Below are positions 1 to 8,400 of a stretch of 32,598 nt of DNA, in pieces (the first letter of the stretch is position 1; each line of letters opens with the position of its first letter). The stretch lies in contig CAZUVM010000146.1 in the NCBI GenBank assembly GCA_964623885.1, forward strand, positions 1 through 32,598, in the 5' to 3' direction. The notes below the pieces were generated by a model. It searched no databases. It saw nothing but the letters and a program-made list of their open reading frames with translations, and was not told the DNA's origin. A program made the position numbers and the translations under genes. This DNA comes from CAZUVM01 sp964623885 (GTDB lineage Bacteria; Verrucomicrobiota; Verrucomicrobiia; Limisphaerales; UBA8199).

Positions 1-219
1 CAGCGCGTGCAAAGTCCTAAGGGCTTTCCACCTGGTCAGCTCTCGAATCAGCTCCGAGCGAGGCAGCAGGTAACTGTCTCGAGAGGCCAGGAATCGGGCA
101 CGCGCTGTCATGGTTTGCCTGACATCATTTCCCAACACCAACGCCTCAACAATAGGGTGAATTGCTCCCCGGACCGCGCGCAGGTCCCGCACGCCAGACG
201 CAGGGAGGGCAACAATCAA
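1..219 (-). CDS. possible truncated hypothetical protein (runs off left edge)
   Basis: The minus strand is open from about position 219 to the window edge and gives a plausible alpha-helical protein rich in Leu, Arg and Ala, including the stretches LIVALPASGVRDLRAV and SYLLPRSELIRELTRW. No ATG fits the long version: a TTG at 217-219 would start 73 codons, while the first ATG (109-111) leaves only 37. The composition looks more natural than the plus-strand reading of the same bases. I do not recognise a family. It could also be a decayed gene remnant, since the frame stays open further upstream through a hairpin that looks non-coding. Confidence 0.28.
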   Translation of the reverse strand, partial: MIVALPASGVRDLRAVRGAIHPIVEALVLGNDVRQTMTARARFLASRDSYLLPRSELIRELTRWKALRTLHAL

Positions 220-284
220 AAATGAAGAATAAGCGAATGAGGCAACACTTCTTAGGTTGCAGCAAGTCTTAAGAGAAACGCAAA

Positions 285-325
285 CGCGGGTGACAAAGGT
301 GCTCGAGCACCTTCGCGCACCCGCG
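285..325 (-). terminator. long hairpin, probable terminator of the small secreted protein gene
   Basis: An 18-base perfect palindrome (296-313, AAGGTGCTCGAGCACCTT) sits inside a second 8-bp stem, CGCGGGTG (285-292) with CACCCGCG (318-325). It lies just past the stop codon of the minus-strand gene ending at 348. On the minus strand the stem is followed by the T-rich run TTTGCGTTTCTCTT, which fits an intrinsic terminator with an imperfect U tract. Confidence 0.55.
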
Positions 326-347
326 CCGAGCAAGGGCGTTGCGTTAG

Positions 348-920
348 TTAGTCGTCATGATCGCGATCGTTATCCGGCCCGAAAGCCGGTCCTGCCGTGA
401 GAACGCCAGAATATAATGCCCCCTCGTTGGTGCCGGAGGCGGGCGCAGCATACTGCAATCGTCCGATCAATGAGAAGTGGGTTAGCTGATTGGTAGGGCC
501 GAAGTGCGCGCGTTCGGTATCGCGGAGCGTGCCGGCCGCATTGGTGCCGGTCCCGACAAAGACCCAGGCCAGTCGTTCGAGCAAGGTCTGGTTGGTTCGT
601 GCCAGGGACAGACTATCGGCGAACGTCAGCGGTGTGGTGATGACAGTGTTATTTGTGCCGGCGACGACTTCGAGATCGTCGGCGGTGCGATTATACACCA
701 CTCGGAGCCCATGCGAATTGGTGAGTCCGGCTGATTCAGCCGCCTCCTCAATGATCTGCTTGTTGCCGTAGTGTGAGTATGACAATCCGCCGCTTCCGTT
801 GGTGGTCACCTTCGTGGTGGCGACTACGGCGGAGAAAAGCTCCTGCGCGTTTAATGAGACGACACCAAGGCCGCACACTGCTAACGCAAGAGACAACTCG
901 ATGAGTTTTCGCTTTTTCAT
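348..920 (-). CDS. small secreted hypothetical protein
   Basis: This 190-aa protein starts with a clear Sec signal peptide: basic MKKRK, then a hydrophobic core to about residue 24, with likely cleavage after the LNA of SLNAQE. The mature part is rich in Thr, Asn, Gly and Ser, as is common for Verrucomicrobia exported proteins, and ends in the acidic tail DNDRDHDD. No enzyme motif or known domain was recognised. The start is the only ATG before the signal peptide, although the Shine-Dalgarno sequence is weak. It appears to be monocistronic: a hairpin follows its stop and the next gene upstream is divergent. Export is well supported; function is unknown. Confidence 0.7.
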   Translation of the reverse strand: MKKRKLIELSLALAVCGLGVVSLNAQELFSAVVATTKVTTNGSGGLSYSHYGNKQIIEEAAESAGLTNSHGLRVVYNRTADDLEVVAGTNNTVITTPLTFADSLSLARTNQTLLERLAWVFVGTGTNAAGTLRDTERAHFGPTNQLTHFSLIGRLQYAAPASGTNEGALYSGVLTAGPAFGPDNDRDHDD

Positions 921-1239
921 GGTTTTGCCTTTTTTTGGTTAAACGAAACGATTCCGATCAACGGCAAGCCGACTTGCGGTCGGCGTGACGGCGACTGAAT
1001 CGCGCTCGAGAACCTCCGCCCATTGCGAATCCAGTCAATGGTAACAGCCGCCAGAAATTTCCTTGGTGGCGTTGGGGAATTAGCGTACGCGCCGTTTCAG
1101 ACACTGGCCGTTGCCAGCTCGGAGGCTGGCGTTACGCGTCCACGCTTGAGTCGGCAATTTATATTTCTTTGGCTGTTAGTGACCTATTCTTAACTTGGCC
1201 GTTGCTTTAAGTTCACATGACTGTGGCAGCTTTCGGGCC
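921..1239. other. divergent intergenic region with two small hairpin repeats
   Basis: This 319-base gap separates the secreted protein gene (minus) from the receiver gene (plus) and should hold both promoters; I could not place -35/-10 boxes with confidence. It contains two compact hairpins: GCCGAC/GTCGGC at 968-984 with loop TTGCG, and GCCAGC/GCTGGC at 1113-1130 with loop TCGGAG. Their style (short GC stem, 5-6 base loop, stem letters different each time) matches the hairpin array at 25466-25678. Confidence 0.5.
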
Positions 1240-1695
1240 ATGAAATTTACTCACGACCAGAAGACAATCTCGGGTTTATTTGGGCCGGCATCGGCTGCGA
1301 CGCGGCGGGCAAAGCGCGTTTGGCTGGTGGACGACGACGTCGCGTTTCGCGAGTTGATGATGAACCTGCTGGCTAAATGCCACGGTGTCGTATGCGACCG
1401 TGGATTTGGGTCTGCCGAATTGCTGTTGTTTACCCTCGCGCGTGAAACGCCGCCGCACACAATTCTGCTGGACGTTAATCTGCGGGACCGCAACGGAATT
1501 GATTTCATACAACCCATCAAAGCACTGGCGCCAGCCACGCGGGTATTCATGTTCACCACTTTTTTCGATCCCGAGCATGCCAAACGCGCATTGCGGTCGG
1601 GTGCTGCGGGTTTCTTGCTTAAAAGCGCTTCCATTGACGAGATTCTGGACCGTATAACCCAAAGCCAGTTCCAAGTGCACCATGCATGTGGATGA
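1240..1695 (+). CDS. stand-alone response regulator receiver (REC) protein
   Basis: A 151-aa receiver domain of a two-component system, expected to be phosphorylated in the cytoplasm by a histidine kinase that is not in this window. The acidic pocket is D31/D32 in WLVDDD, the phospho-acceptor is D78 in ILLDVNL, the switch Thr is T106 or T107 in MFTT, and the conserved Lys is K128 in GFLLKSAS. The sequence resembles the receiver half of NarL/LuxR-type regulators, but the protein stops about 23 residues after K128, so there is no helix-turn-helix output domain. The ATG at 1240 was chosen; a TTG at 1195 is in frame and would add 15 unremarkable residues. The last 77 bases overlap the 3' end of the CHAD gene on the other strand. 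Confidence 0.82.
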   Translation: MKFTHDQKTISGLFGPASAATRRAKRVWLVDDDVAFRELMMNLLAKCHGVVCDRGFGSAELLLFTLARETPPHTILLDVNLRDRNGIDFIQPIKALAPATRVFMFTTFFDPEHAKRALRSGAAGFLLKSASIDEILDRITQSQFQVHHACG

Positions 1696-2677
1696 GCGTG
1701 GATAAGGTCGCGGCGGCGAAAGTATCGAGGACGAGGGGCACAAGGAATCGCGACGCCAGCGCCGCGCGCGCGATGTGCTTGGGTTCGTGACGCCACCGCT
1801 TCCAGTATTGGCCCAGGCGCTTGCAGAAGGCCGCGGGTTTCTCGAGATAAAACCTTGCACCGATAGCCAGCGCCTGCGCGCGCAACTCCGTTTGGCGTTC
1901 ATCCACTAGAGCCTTTAGGGCCTCGGCTTCCTCCGGGGCCTGCTTCCTGAAAGCGTTGAACATTCCCGGTTCAATCAGCAGGAACAGATCGTGATCATCG
2001 CCGAGGCGTTCGCCCAGGTGCTTGAGCTCGGCAGCCACGGCCATCATTTGCTCCGGCCAGATCGGACAAAGCAGATTGACCTGGTAGTACAAATCCTTCA
2101 CACGCTTGCGCCATTCGTGCAGAGCCTCTGGCCTCGTTGCCTTGCGGCTCAGCAAATAGCCCCGACGGCCCTCGCGATAACTGCGCTGAATCCCTGGCCC
2201 TATGACGGCCCAACCGCTGCTTTTAAAACTCAAAGACTCTCCGTGTCTGGAAAGAGCCTGCAATCGCCTGCGAACACGCGTTGCCACGCGTTTGTGGGAC
2301 AATTCGGCCTGCTGCCGGCGACACTCCTGGGAAAGCGTTTTTTTGATCTGCTCAAGCGACCGTGGCGCGAGTTCTCGTTTGAAGTGCTCGGTCAATTGTT
2401 CCAGGGCGTTAACTTTGACATGCGAATCCCGCGCCGCGGACAAATATCCCGCCGCCTCGCGGAGCGCGGTCGAGGCGCGCCGGTAATCGGCGCGAGAGAC
2501 AGCAGTGCGTACCAGGCGCAGCAATGCCCGCATTTGTTTAATCTCTTTGCGCACTTCGTGAACCGACTCCAGCCGATTGGAACACCTCAGTTCCTCCAAA
2601 GCCTTTTGCACGTCCCGGCGCAGCAGCCGCTTCACGCCTTTGCGCACCGATTGTTTTCTTTTGAACTGATTTGCCAT
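1619..2677 (-). CDS. CHAD domain protein
   Basis: The 352-aa protein is helical, strongly basic and histidine-containing, with the CHAD pattern near the start (VHEVRKEIKQMRALLRLVR) and a second half-repeat around EALHEWRKRVKDLYYQ. CHAD domains bind polyphosphate and are commonly encoded beside or fused to CYTH domains; here the CYTH gene lies directly upstream on the same strand, 62 bases away, suggesting one operon. The start was set at ATG 2677 (MANQFKRKQ); an in-frame upstream start would only translate the hairpin repeat at 2693-2718. The C-terminus overlaps the receiver gene antisense by 77 bases. Role in polyphosphate handling is inferred from the family. Confidence 0.83.
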   Translation of the reverse strand: MANQFKRKQSVRKGVKRLLRRDVQKALEELRCSNRLESVHEVRKEIKQMRALLRLVRTAVSRADYRRASTALREAAGYLSAARDSHVKVNALEQLTEHFKRELAPRSLEQIKKTLSQECRRQQAELSHKRVATRVRRRLQALSRHGESLSFKSSGWAVIGPGIQRSYREGRRGYLLSRKATRPEALHEWRKRVKDLYYQVNLLCPIWPEQMMAVAAELKHLGERLGDDHDLFLLIEPGMFNAFRKQAPEEAEALKALVDERQTELRAQALAIGARFYLEKPAAFCKRLGQYWKRWRHEPKHIARAALASRFLVPLVLDTFAAATLSTLIHMHGALGTGFGLYGPESRQWKRF

Positions 2678-2692
2678 GTGAACCGCCGTCCC

Positions 2693-2718
2693 GGTAGGGA
2701 CGCCGTCCCCGGCGTCCG
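2693..2718. repeat. dispersed hairpin repeat, copy 1
   Basis: Contains GGACGCC and GGCGTCC arms around GTCCCC. A near-identical copy (23 of 25 bases) is at 28855-28880. Both sit just upstream of a minus-strand gene start, within a probable operon. Confidence 0.7.
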
Positions 2719-2739
2719 TTATCAAAATCCTACGCTCGC

Positions 2740-3267
2740 CTATTTATTTCCCGAACTCTTTCTTTGTGCGTTGGTCCCCGTCCCCCTCGATGTCGAGCCG
2801 CCGTTTCGCGCTTTTGAACCCTTGCGCGCCAGTTGTTCGTTTGCATAACGAGACACTCCCGTGACCTCGCGTTCGAACCAGGCCGGCGGCTTGAATGTTC
2901 CGCTTTGGCGTGGCGAAGAGAATTCCACTTCGGCCGTTTTCAAGCCTCGGTGAAGTCCCTCATACACGTCCAATTCAATACTATAACCGTGGTGAGGAAT
3001 TTTGTACCGCTTTTTCACAATGCTGGCGGCGCGCACCAGCGGCCACAGTGATTCGAACTGCTTTCGCTTAATTGGAATCTCAATTTCCTGGCGAATCTTG
3101 CCGCGCCCAGCTTTGATCGTGATGAAACAACGACCGCCTTTCTCGCGCAGCCTAATCTGCACGTCTTTCTGTTTCAGAGCGAAGTAACCCTGCCGAATTT
3201 CAGCGCACGCAAAGGTGCTCAAGCCTGCGGGAGGTCGCTTCACCAGGAATTTCCGCTCGATCTCCAT
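2740..3267 (-). CDS. CYTH domain protein (triphosphate tunnel metalloenzyme family)
   Basis: The 175-aa protein starts with MEIERKFLV, which carries the ExExK signature (E2, E4, K6) of the CYTH/triphosphate tunnel fold. It continues with alternating charged beta strands typical of the tunnel (IRLREKGGRCFITIKAG, RQEIEIPI, KKRYKIP, IELDVYEG, AEVEF). Members hydrolyse triphosphate-containing substrates such as tripolyphosphate with a divalent metal; the substrate here cannot be read from sequence. The start is ATG 3267; a TTG at 3276 would add three residues. The last 30 residues (GSKARNGGSTSRGTGTNAQ region) are low-complexity and basic, beyond the domain. The CHAD gene follows on the same strand, the usual partner. 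Confidence 0.88.
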   Translation of the reverse strand: MEIERKFLVKRPPAGLSTFACAEIRQGYFALKQKDVQIRLREKGGRCFITIKAGRGKIRQEIEIPIKRKQFESLWPLVRAASIVKKRYKIPHHGYSIELDVYEGLHRGLKTAEVEFSSPRQSGTFKPPAWFEREVTGVSRYANEQLARKGSKARNGGSTSRGTGTNAQRKSSGNK

Positions 3268-3402
3268 CCCAACCAATTTCGAGTCGCTTTCGCCTCAGGT
3301 CAATGAAGCCTGGGTTCTTCCCAGGGATAGGACAGACTTCTGCAAAATGTGCATAACCAGGAGGCAGAAAGGCCCTACGATCATGTCTACACCGTACGTT
3401 CT

Positions 3403-3440
3403 CATTAACACCCCGCTTCAGGTGAAGCGGGGTGTTAATG
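3403..3440. terminator. perfect 18-bp hairpin with 2-base loop
   Basis: CATTAACACCCCGCTTCA (3403-3420) pairs perfectly with 3423-3440, leaving only GG between the arms. It lies between the end of the phosphatase gene (3524) and the start of the CYTH gene (3267), both on the minus strand. There is no U tract on either side, so it may be a REP-like element or a protein site rather than a classical intrinsic terminator. The rest of the 3268-3523 gap shows nothing I can name. Confidence 0.6.
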
Positions 3441-3523
3441 GCTTTCGATAGGCGCAACGGTTGGATCATGTTTTGTCCACTTTTCCAGCGGTACATTGGG
3501 TTTCGGTCCACACGGCTTTGATT

Positions 3524-4195
3524 TTATTTCCTTGCTGCCACAATCTCCGCCTTAACCTCCTCGAAATCCCGCTGGAACGCGGGGTTTTGCTTCATGTGGC
3601 GGACAATGACCTGGGCCAGTACCCGGCCGGCATAGATGTCCGATGGATAATGCCGGGCAATTTGCACACGGTGCCACCCGATGGCTCGGGCGTGCGCCAG
3701 TATCGCGTCCTTTTTGTCGGGCAGCAAATCTGCAAGCACCAGGGCCAGCACCATCGATTCGGTCGAATGGCCGCTGGGAAAACCAAAGGATTTCTCCAAT
3801 TTGCCGTTCGCGAGGTTGGTATCAATCGTGTAAGGGCGGGGCCGCATAAAGAAGTCTTTTTCGGCGTCGGCCACGGTGGCCGCGTCGCTCTGGACTTTTT
3901 GGAAAAACACGCTCGTTTTGGGCAGACTATTGGATTGGAAATAAGGTCCGGCCTCCGTGGTAAAGTTGAAGACGGAAAACTTCTTCTCACTGTATGCGGC
4001 CGCAATATCGTTGCTCGTGGCAGCACGATAGACTGCGCGCACCGTCTCGAGGTCGGCAGCCTGTTCCGGGGAATCGGGAGCCGGCGGCGCCGCGAGCAGG
4101 GTAGCGGTGCCCGGCCAGGTGTCCTTCAAATAATTGAGCGTGGCATCCTTGGCCACTAAGCCGGCGCACGTGATTAGGAGAGCCGCGGCGAGCAT
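3524..4195 (-). CDS. exported PAP2 / class A acid phosphatase
   Basis: A 223-aa phosphatase of the PAP2 (vanadium haloperoxidase-like) superfamily, closest in layout to periplasmic class A non-specific acid phosphatases. All three catalytic motifs are visible: KDFFMRPRP (K-x6-RP), FGFPSGHST (PSGH) and RVQIARHYPSDIYAG (R-x5-H-x3-D; H is the nucleophile in the family). A signal-like segment MLAAALLITCAGLVA leads the protein, so ATG 4195 was chosen. A longer frame to 4285 is open but its extra residues (PSPRPSPLREGRGR) only translate the dispersed repeat at 4221-4262, and no Shine-Dalgarno favours either start. It acts outside the cytoplasmic membrane by inference. A hairpin at 3403-3440 follows it. 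Confidence 0.87.
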   Translation of the reverse strand: MLAAALLITCAGLVAKDATLNYLKDTWPGTATLLAAPPAPDSPEQAADLETVRAVYRAATSNDIAAAYSEKKFSVFNFTTEAGPYFQSNSLPKTSVFFQKVQSDAATVADAEKDFFMRPRPYTIDTNLANGKLEKSFGFPSGHSTESMVLALVLADLLPDKKDAILAHARAIGWHRVQIARHYPSDIYAGRVLAQVIVRHMKQNPAFQRDFEEVKAEIVAARK

Positions 4196-4220
4196 CGAAC
4201 CCGATCCGCGCAGGTGGATT

Positions 4221-4262
4221 CTCCCTCTCCCCTCTCGAAGTGGAGAGGGTCGGGGTGAGGGG
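4221..4262. repeat. CTCACCCC-type dispersed hairpin repeat, copy 1
   Basis: CCCTCTCC (4223-4230) pairs with GGAGAGGG (4242-4249), followed by TCGGGGTGAGGGG. A diverged copy with the same order of blocks is at 9996-10059 inside the DUF1553 coding sequence. Repeats of this look, translated as PSPRPSPLREGRG or LTPTLSP, are familiar as scattered elements in many bacterial genomes. Confidence 0.7.
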
Positions 4263-4313
4263 TCCATTGTTCGTCCACGGTTCATCGCGAGTCATTATCT
4301 TAATGATCGTCAC

Positions 4314-5189
4314 TTACGGCACCACATGACCATCTGCGGTCCAACTGATATCCGGATCGCCCGGATCGGCGGCTTTGGCAGGTGTGTTCAAACACATGTA
4401 ACTGTATTTAAACCAGGCGGCGTGCCCATCGATGAAAGTCAGCGCCGATCCTGAGACATGCCGGGAAGAGAGGTCGGTCGTATAGACTTGCGGTTTGCAA
4501 ATGTCGGTCTGCTTTGAGGAGTTGCCGTAGAAAGGCATTTCGCTCATTAAAGTGCGGCCCTCGTCGAACATGACCAGCTTCGAGGGACTGATCGTTATCA
4601 TCTGGCTTTTCAGGTGCAGCACTGAAGTTGGCTGGCCGTCGAGCGCTTTCGAATTCATACCGTAGCGAAAGAAAATGCGATCATACTGCGGCCGGTTGGG
4701 CGGCAGCAACTGCGGATCAATGATCGCGGTCGGACACTTGAAGATGGTGTTGGCGTTGTTGAAATTGTCGATCGCCGGCTTTTGACCCGAGGAATCGGCC
4801 GGTTGAATCGCATAATAAGCCAGCGGCTTCTGCACCACGTAGGGCGGCAAAGCGTTGAACCAGGCGTCCATCCCTTGCTGCGGGTTCTGATAATAGAACG
4901 AGAAGAGATCCGCCCAGAGCGGGTTGTCTTCGTTGTAACCCCCGGGCGCGCCGGGCGTGCCGTTCGGGATTTTCGTCATCGGATAAACCTCGCTGTTGTC
5001 GCTGACATACATTGTTTCGGCCAGGCCCCATTGTTTGAGATTGTTCAAGCACATGGTTCTCCTCGCCTTTTCCTTCGCCCGCGCCAGCGCCGGCAGGAGC
5101 ATGGCCGCCAAGATGGCGATAATGGCGATCACCACCAGGAGCTCAATCAGCGTGAAGCCGGCCGGTCGAGTTCGTTTCTGTAAATTCAT
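4314..5189 (-). CDS. type II secretion pseudopilin-like protein with N-terminal methylation motif
   Basis: The 291-aa protein has a textbook class III (prepilin) leader: MNLQKRTRPAG then FTLIELLVVIAIIAILAAM, with predicted cleavage between G11 and F12 and the conserved Glu at mature position 5 (E16). The N-terminal helix is followed by RAKEKARRTMCLNNLKQW and a large extracellular domain ending with the TFIDGHAAWF element, matching the abundant Verrucomicrobia/Planctomycetes G/H-pseudopilin group whose tail carries an H-x-DG-like motif. It would be processed by PilD-type peptidase and sit in the inner membrane or a pseudopilus. No other secretion genes are nearby. It is divergent from the Ig-repeat protein gene at 5439. 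Confidence 0.88.
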   Translation of the reverse strand: MNLQKRTRPAGFTLIELLVVIAIIAILAAMLLPALARAKEKARRTMCLNNLKQWGLAETMYVSDNSEVYPMTKIPNGTPGAPGGYNEDNPLWADLFSFYYQNPQQGMDAWFNALPPYVVQKPLAYYAIQPADSSGQKPAIDNFNNANTIFKCPTAIIDPQLLPPNRPQYDRIFFRYGMNSKALDGQPTSVLHLKSQMITISPSKLVMFDEGRTLMSEMPFYGNSSKQTDICKPQVYTTDLSSRHVSGSALTFIDGHAAWFKYSYMCLNTPAKAADPGDPDISWTADGHVVP

Positions 5190-5306
5190 GGCGGTATAGC
5201 GTTTCCGTCAATTCTGTTAGTTGCACGAATGGAAATCATTCGCGGAACTATGAATCGGTCGCGTGGCGCAATGGTGTACGGCCGGTGACGTTTCGGTGAC
5301 GGGCGT

Positions 5307-5322
5307 TTTGGACATGTCCAAA
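5307..5322. promoter_or_regulatory. 16-bp palindrome in divergent promoter region
   Basis: TTTGGACATGTCCAAA is a perfect palindrome lying between the divergent pseudopilin (start 5189) and Ig-repeat protein (start 5439) genes. A related broken dyad follows at 5341-5367 (GTAACGGACATGACATGTAT then CCGTAAC). These fit dimeric-regulator binding sites, but the regulator is not identifiable. Confidence 0.4.
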
Positions 5323-5438
5323 CTCCGGGATCACTCATTAGTAACGGACATGACATGTATCCGTAACATTGCTGGCTTCTGATCCGACAGCGTCCCTGAC
5401 GAAGACACAAAATCACCAAATTATCGGCATTACCGTAC

Positions 5439-8400
5439 ATGAAAAAAACGTTTGCAGTCGTATTCGCGGCCGGCCTCTTGAGCGCGGCAGCGCCAGCGCA
5501 AGTCACGCAGCCCGTCATTCCGCCTGGCAATTTAGCGGTGCTGAAAGCCGGCACCGCGGACACGAATTTCCCCATAATCACTTCCCGCGTGGCCCCTTGC
5601 TATGTGCAGGTGTTCGATCCCGTTACGAACTTCCAGACCTCGCCGCTGGTCTCCGTGGCGCTCTCAACGAATGCGTCCGTCCCGGGTTCAGTTTGGATCA
5701 ATCACCACGCCGGTTCCGAAGGCGGCGGTTTGTCGCGCACTGTTAACCGGCAGTACCTGGCGCTGGAAGGATACACCGGCAACATCCTGAGCCCGAGCGC
5801 CGCCAAGCCTTCGACCGATCCGACCGTCAGTCGCGGCATTGTTACCCTGGATGCCTTCACCAATTTGGTGAGCGTCTTTTCCAGCCCCACCACCTGGTTC
5901 GGCATTCCGCCGGGAGCCAATCCCGCGAACAACCAGGACAATCCGACCGGCATTGCTTCCACCGACGGCACGAATTTTTGGGGCACCGGCAATTTTGCCG
6001 GCAGCAGCAGCGAATTGGATGGGACCCTGTTCTTCAGTTCCGCCAATGATAACTTGCAGGAAGTCCAACAGTTCATTCAAGCGGCGGGCGAAGCGCGCAT
6101 CATCGGCGGAATGCTTCTGATCGCAACGAAGTCAGCGGCCGGCGTGGCCAGCGGGCTCTATAATTTTGTGGATCCGGCCAGCGGCGCGGTGGTCCCGTTG
6201 CCCTGGGACCCGGACGCTCCGAGCCCGTATTTCAACTTCACCTTTACCAACCTCTATCTCAACTGGGGCAGCACGTTCAAAACCATCCTGAATTTCGACA
6301 TGGACGCCGGTCACACCGTGGCCTACGGCGCCGACCAAACCTTTGGCATCGTGAAATTCATCAACAACTCGGGCACCTGGGTCCAGGCTCCTTACTATTT
6401 CAGCGCAACAAATATTGGCACGCTTAAGCAGGTCTCGGGCAACCAGGGTTGCTTTGGTATTTGCGTGGACTTCAGCGGCACGAATCCCGTTATTTACGCC
6501 ACCACCATGGAAAATGGCACGCCGACGAATTACCCCGGCGGCCTGGGGGTCAACACCGCGGCAGGTCACCAAAACAACAACCGCATCATCCGGGTAGTGG
6601 ATACCGGCGTCGCCCCGGGGACCAATCTGGTAGCCCAAACCCTGGCGGTGGCCACCACCACTAATGAATTCTTTGGTGGAATTGATTTCACGCCGGACCT
6701 TACGCCCTTAATCGTTACGCAGCCCGCCGATTACTCAACTACCAACGGTGGTTCCGCCAGTTTCAGCGTGACCGCCCAATCGGTCTATGCCCTGAGTTAC
6801 CAATGGCTGCAAAACGGGACGAATCTGGATGGTGGCACTGGTTCGGTTCTGAACCTGACCAATCTGGACACCACCTCCGATGGCTTCACTTATCAATGTG
6901 TGGTCACTAATGACTATGGCGCCGTCACCAGCATCGTAGCCACGTTGAATGTGACGTTGAATCCCGTGGCGCCGGTTATCACCAGCGGCACCAACCATGT
7001 CTCCGCCTTTGTGGGCGGAACGATCACGTTCCAGTCGGTCACTGCTGCCGGTACGCAGCCGTTCAGTTATCAATGGTATCAAGCAGGCGTCGCGCTTACC
7101 GACGGGACCAAATATGCCGGAGCAGCGACTCCGTCTTTGACGATTTCCAACCTTGTCACGCCGGACGATGCCGGAAGCTATTACGTGGTGGTGATGAATC
7201 CCTCGGCGTCGTATGCCTCGAATGTAGTGGACATACTTGCGATTAGCTACCGCAAGGCGACGATTACGGCCGGCCAGCCGCAGTCGGTGACCACCTTTGT
7301 GGGAACGCCGACATCACTTACCGCCACCGAAAGCGGGGCGACACCCCCGGTTGCGTACCAATGGTTCAGAGGTTCGACCATGTTAACCGACGGCGTCGAA
7401 TTCAGCGGCACGACCACTCCGACTTTGGATATCGCTGCGAGCACGACCGGCGATTCCGGCAACAATTATTTTTTGGTGGTGAGCAATGCGGGCGGTAGCG
7501 TCACCAGCATTCTCGCGACCGTCACGGTGATGGTGCCGCCCGTGCATTCGTCCGTCAGTTACTCCAACCAGATTTACACCCAGACCTTTGATGCGTTGCC
7601 CGACCCTGGCACGGCCGGCGTTGCGGCCAACGGCACTGCCAGCGCCAGCGGCGTCTCGGTGAACAGTATCAACAATCCTATGGACCCGGGATCTATTAAC
7701 AGCGTCTTTTATTCGCTGGCTTGTCCTTTTGATTTCGCCTACCCGGTGATCAACAACAGCTTCATCGGTGGCTTGGGGCTCTCGACCGGCGCGGGCAATA
7801 TGAACGGCTGGTATGGCGTGGCAGACACGAACAGCACCGACGGTGTTGATGGCGTCAGCCGGTTCGGCGCGCAGGATGGCGATCAATCGACCGGCGGCGT
7901 CATTGATTTCGGGCTCAATGACGTCAACGGCGGGGTCGTCGGCACGAATCGCGCGCTGGGATTGATTTCAACCAGCAGCACCGGCTCGACCGCCTTCGGA
8001 CTCAAGCTGATCAATAACTCCACTAACACACTCAATTACATCAACCTGAGTTTCCTCGGTGAGTTGTGGCGCAACAACACCGCATCGCGCGCGATGTCCT
8101 TCAGCTATGCGATCGATCCCACGGCCAATGGTTTCGTGCTGGCACCTCAACCCGAAGCGACAAACACGACGCCGCAGGACATTCCTGGCACCGTCACGGT
8201 GCCCAATCTCGGTTTCAATTTCCCCACCAACCCGGGCGGGGTTTTGGTCGTGGATGGCACCCAGGTAACCAATCAGGTCCAACTCGCCACCAACAACATG
8301 GCGCTAGCCAGTCCCTGGGCGCCCGGCGGGGCCCTTTGGTTGATCTGGTCGATCAACTTTTACGGCCAGGGCACCGGCCAGGGCTACGCCATCGACAACC

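Noticed and set aside
3461..4159. Long plus-strand open frame opposite the phosphatase gene
   Set aside because: It is antisense to a gene with three intact PAP2 motifs and shows no domain of its own.
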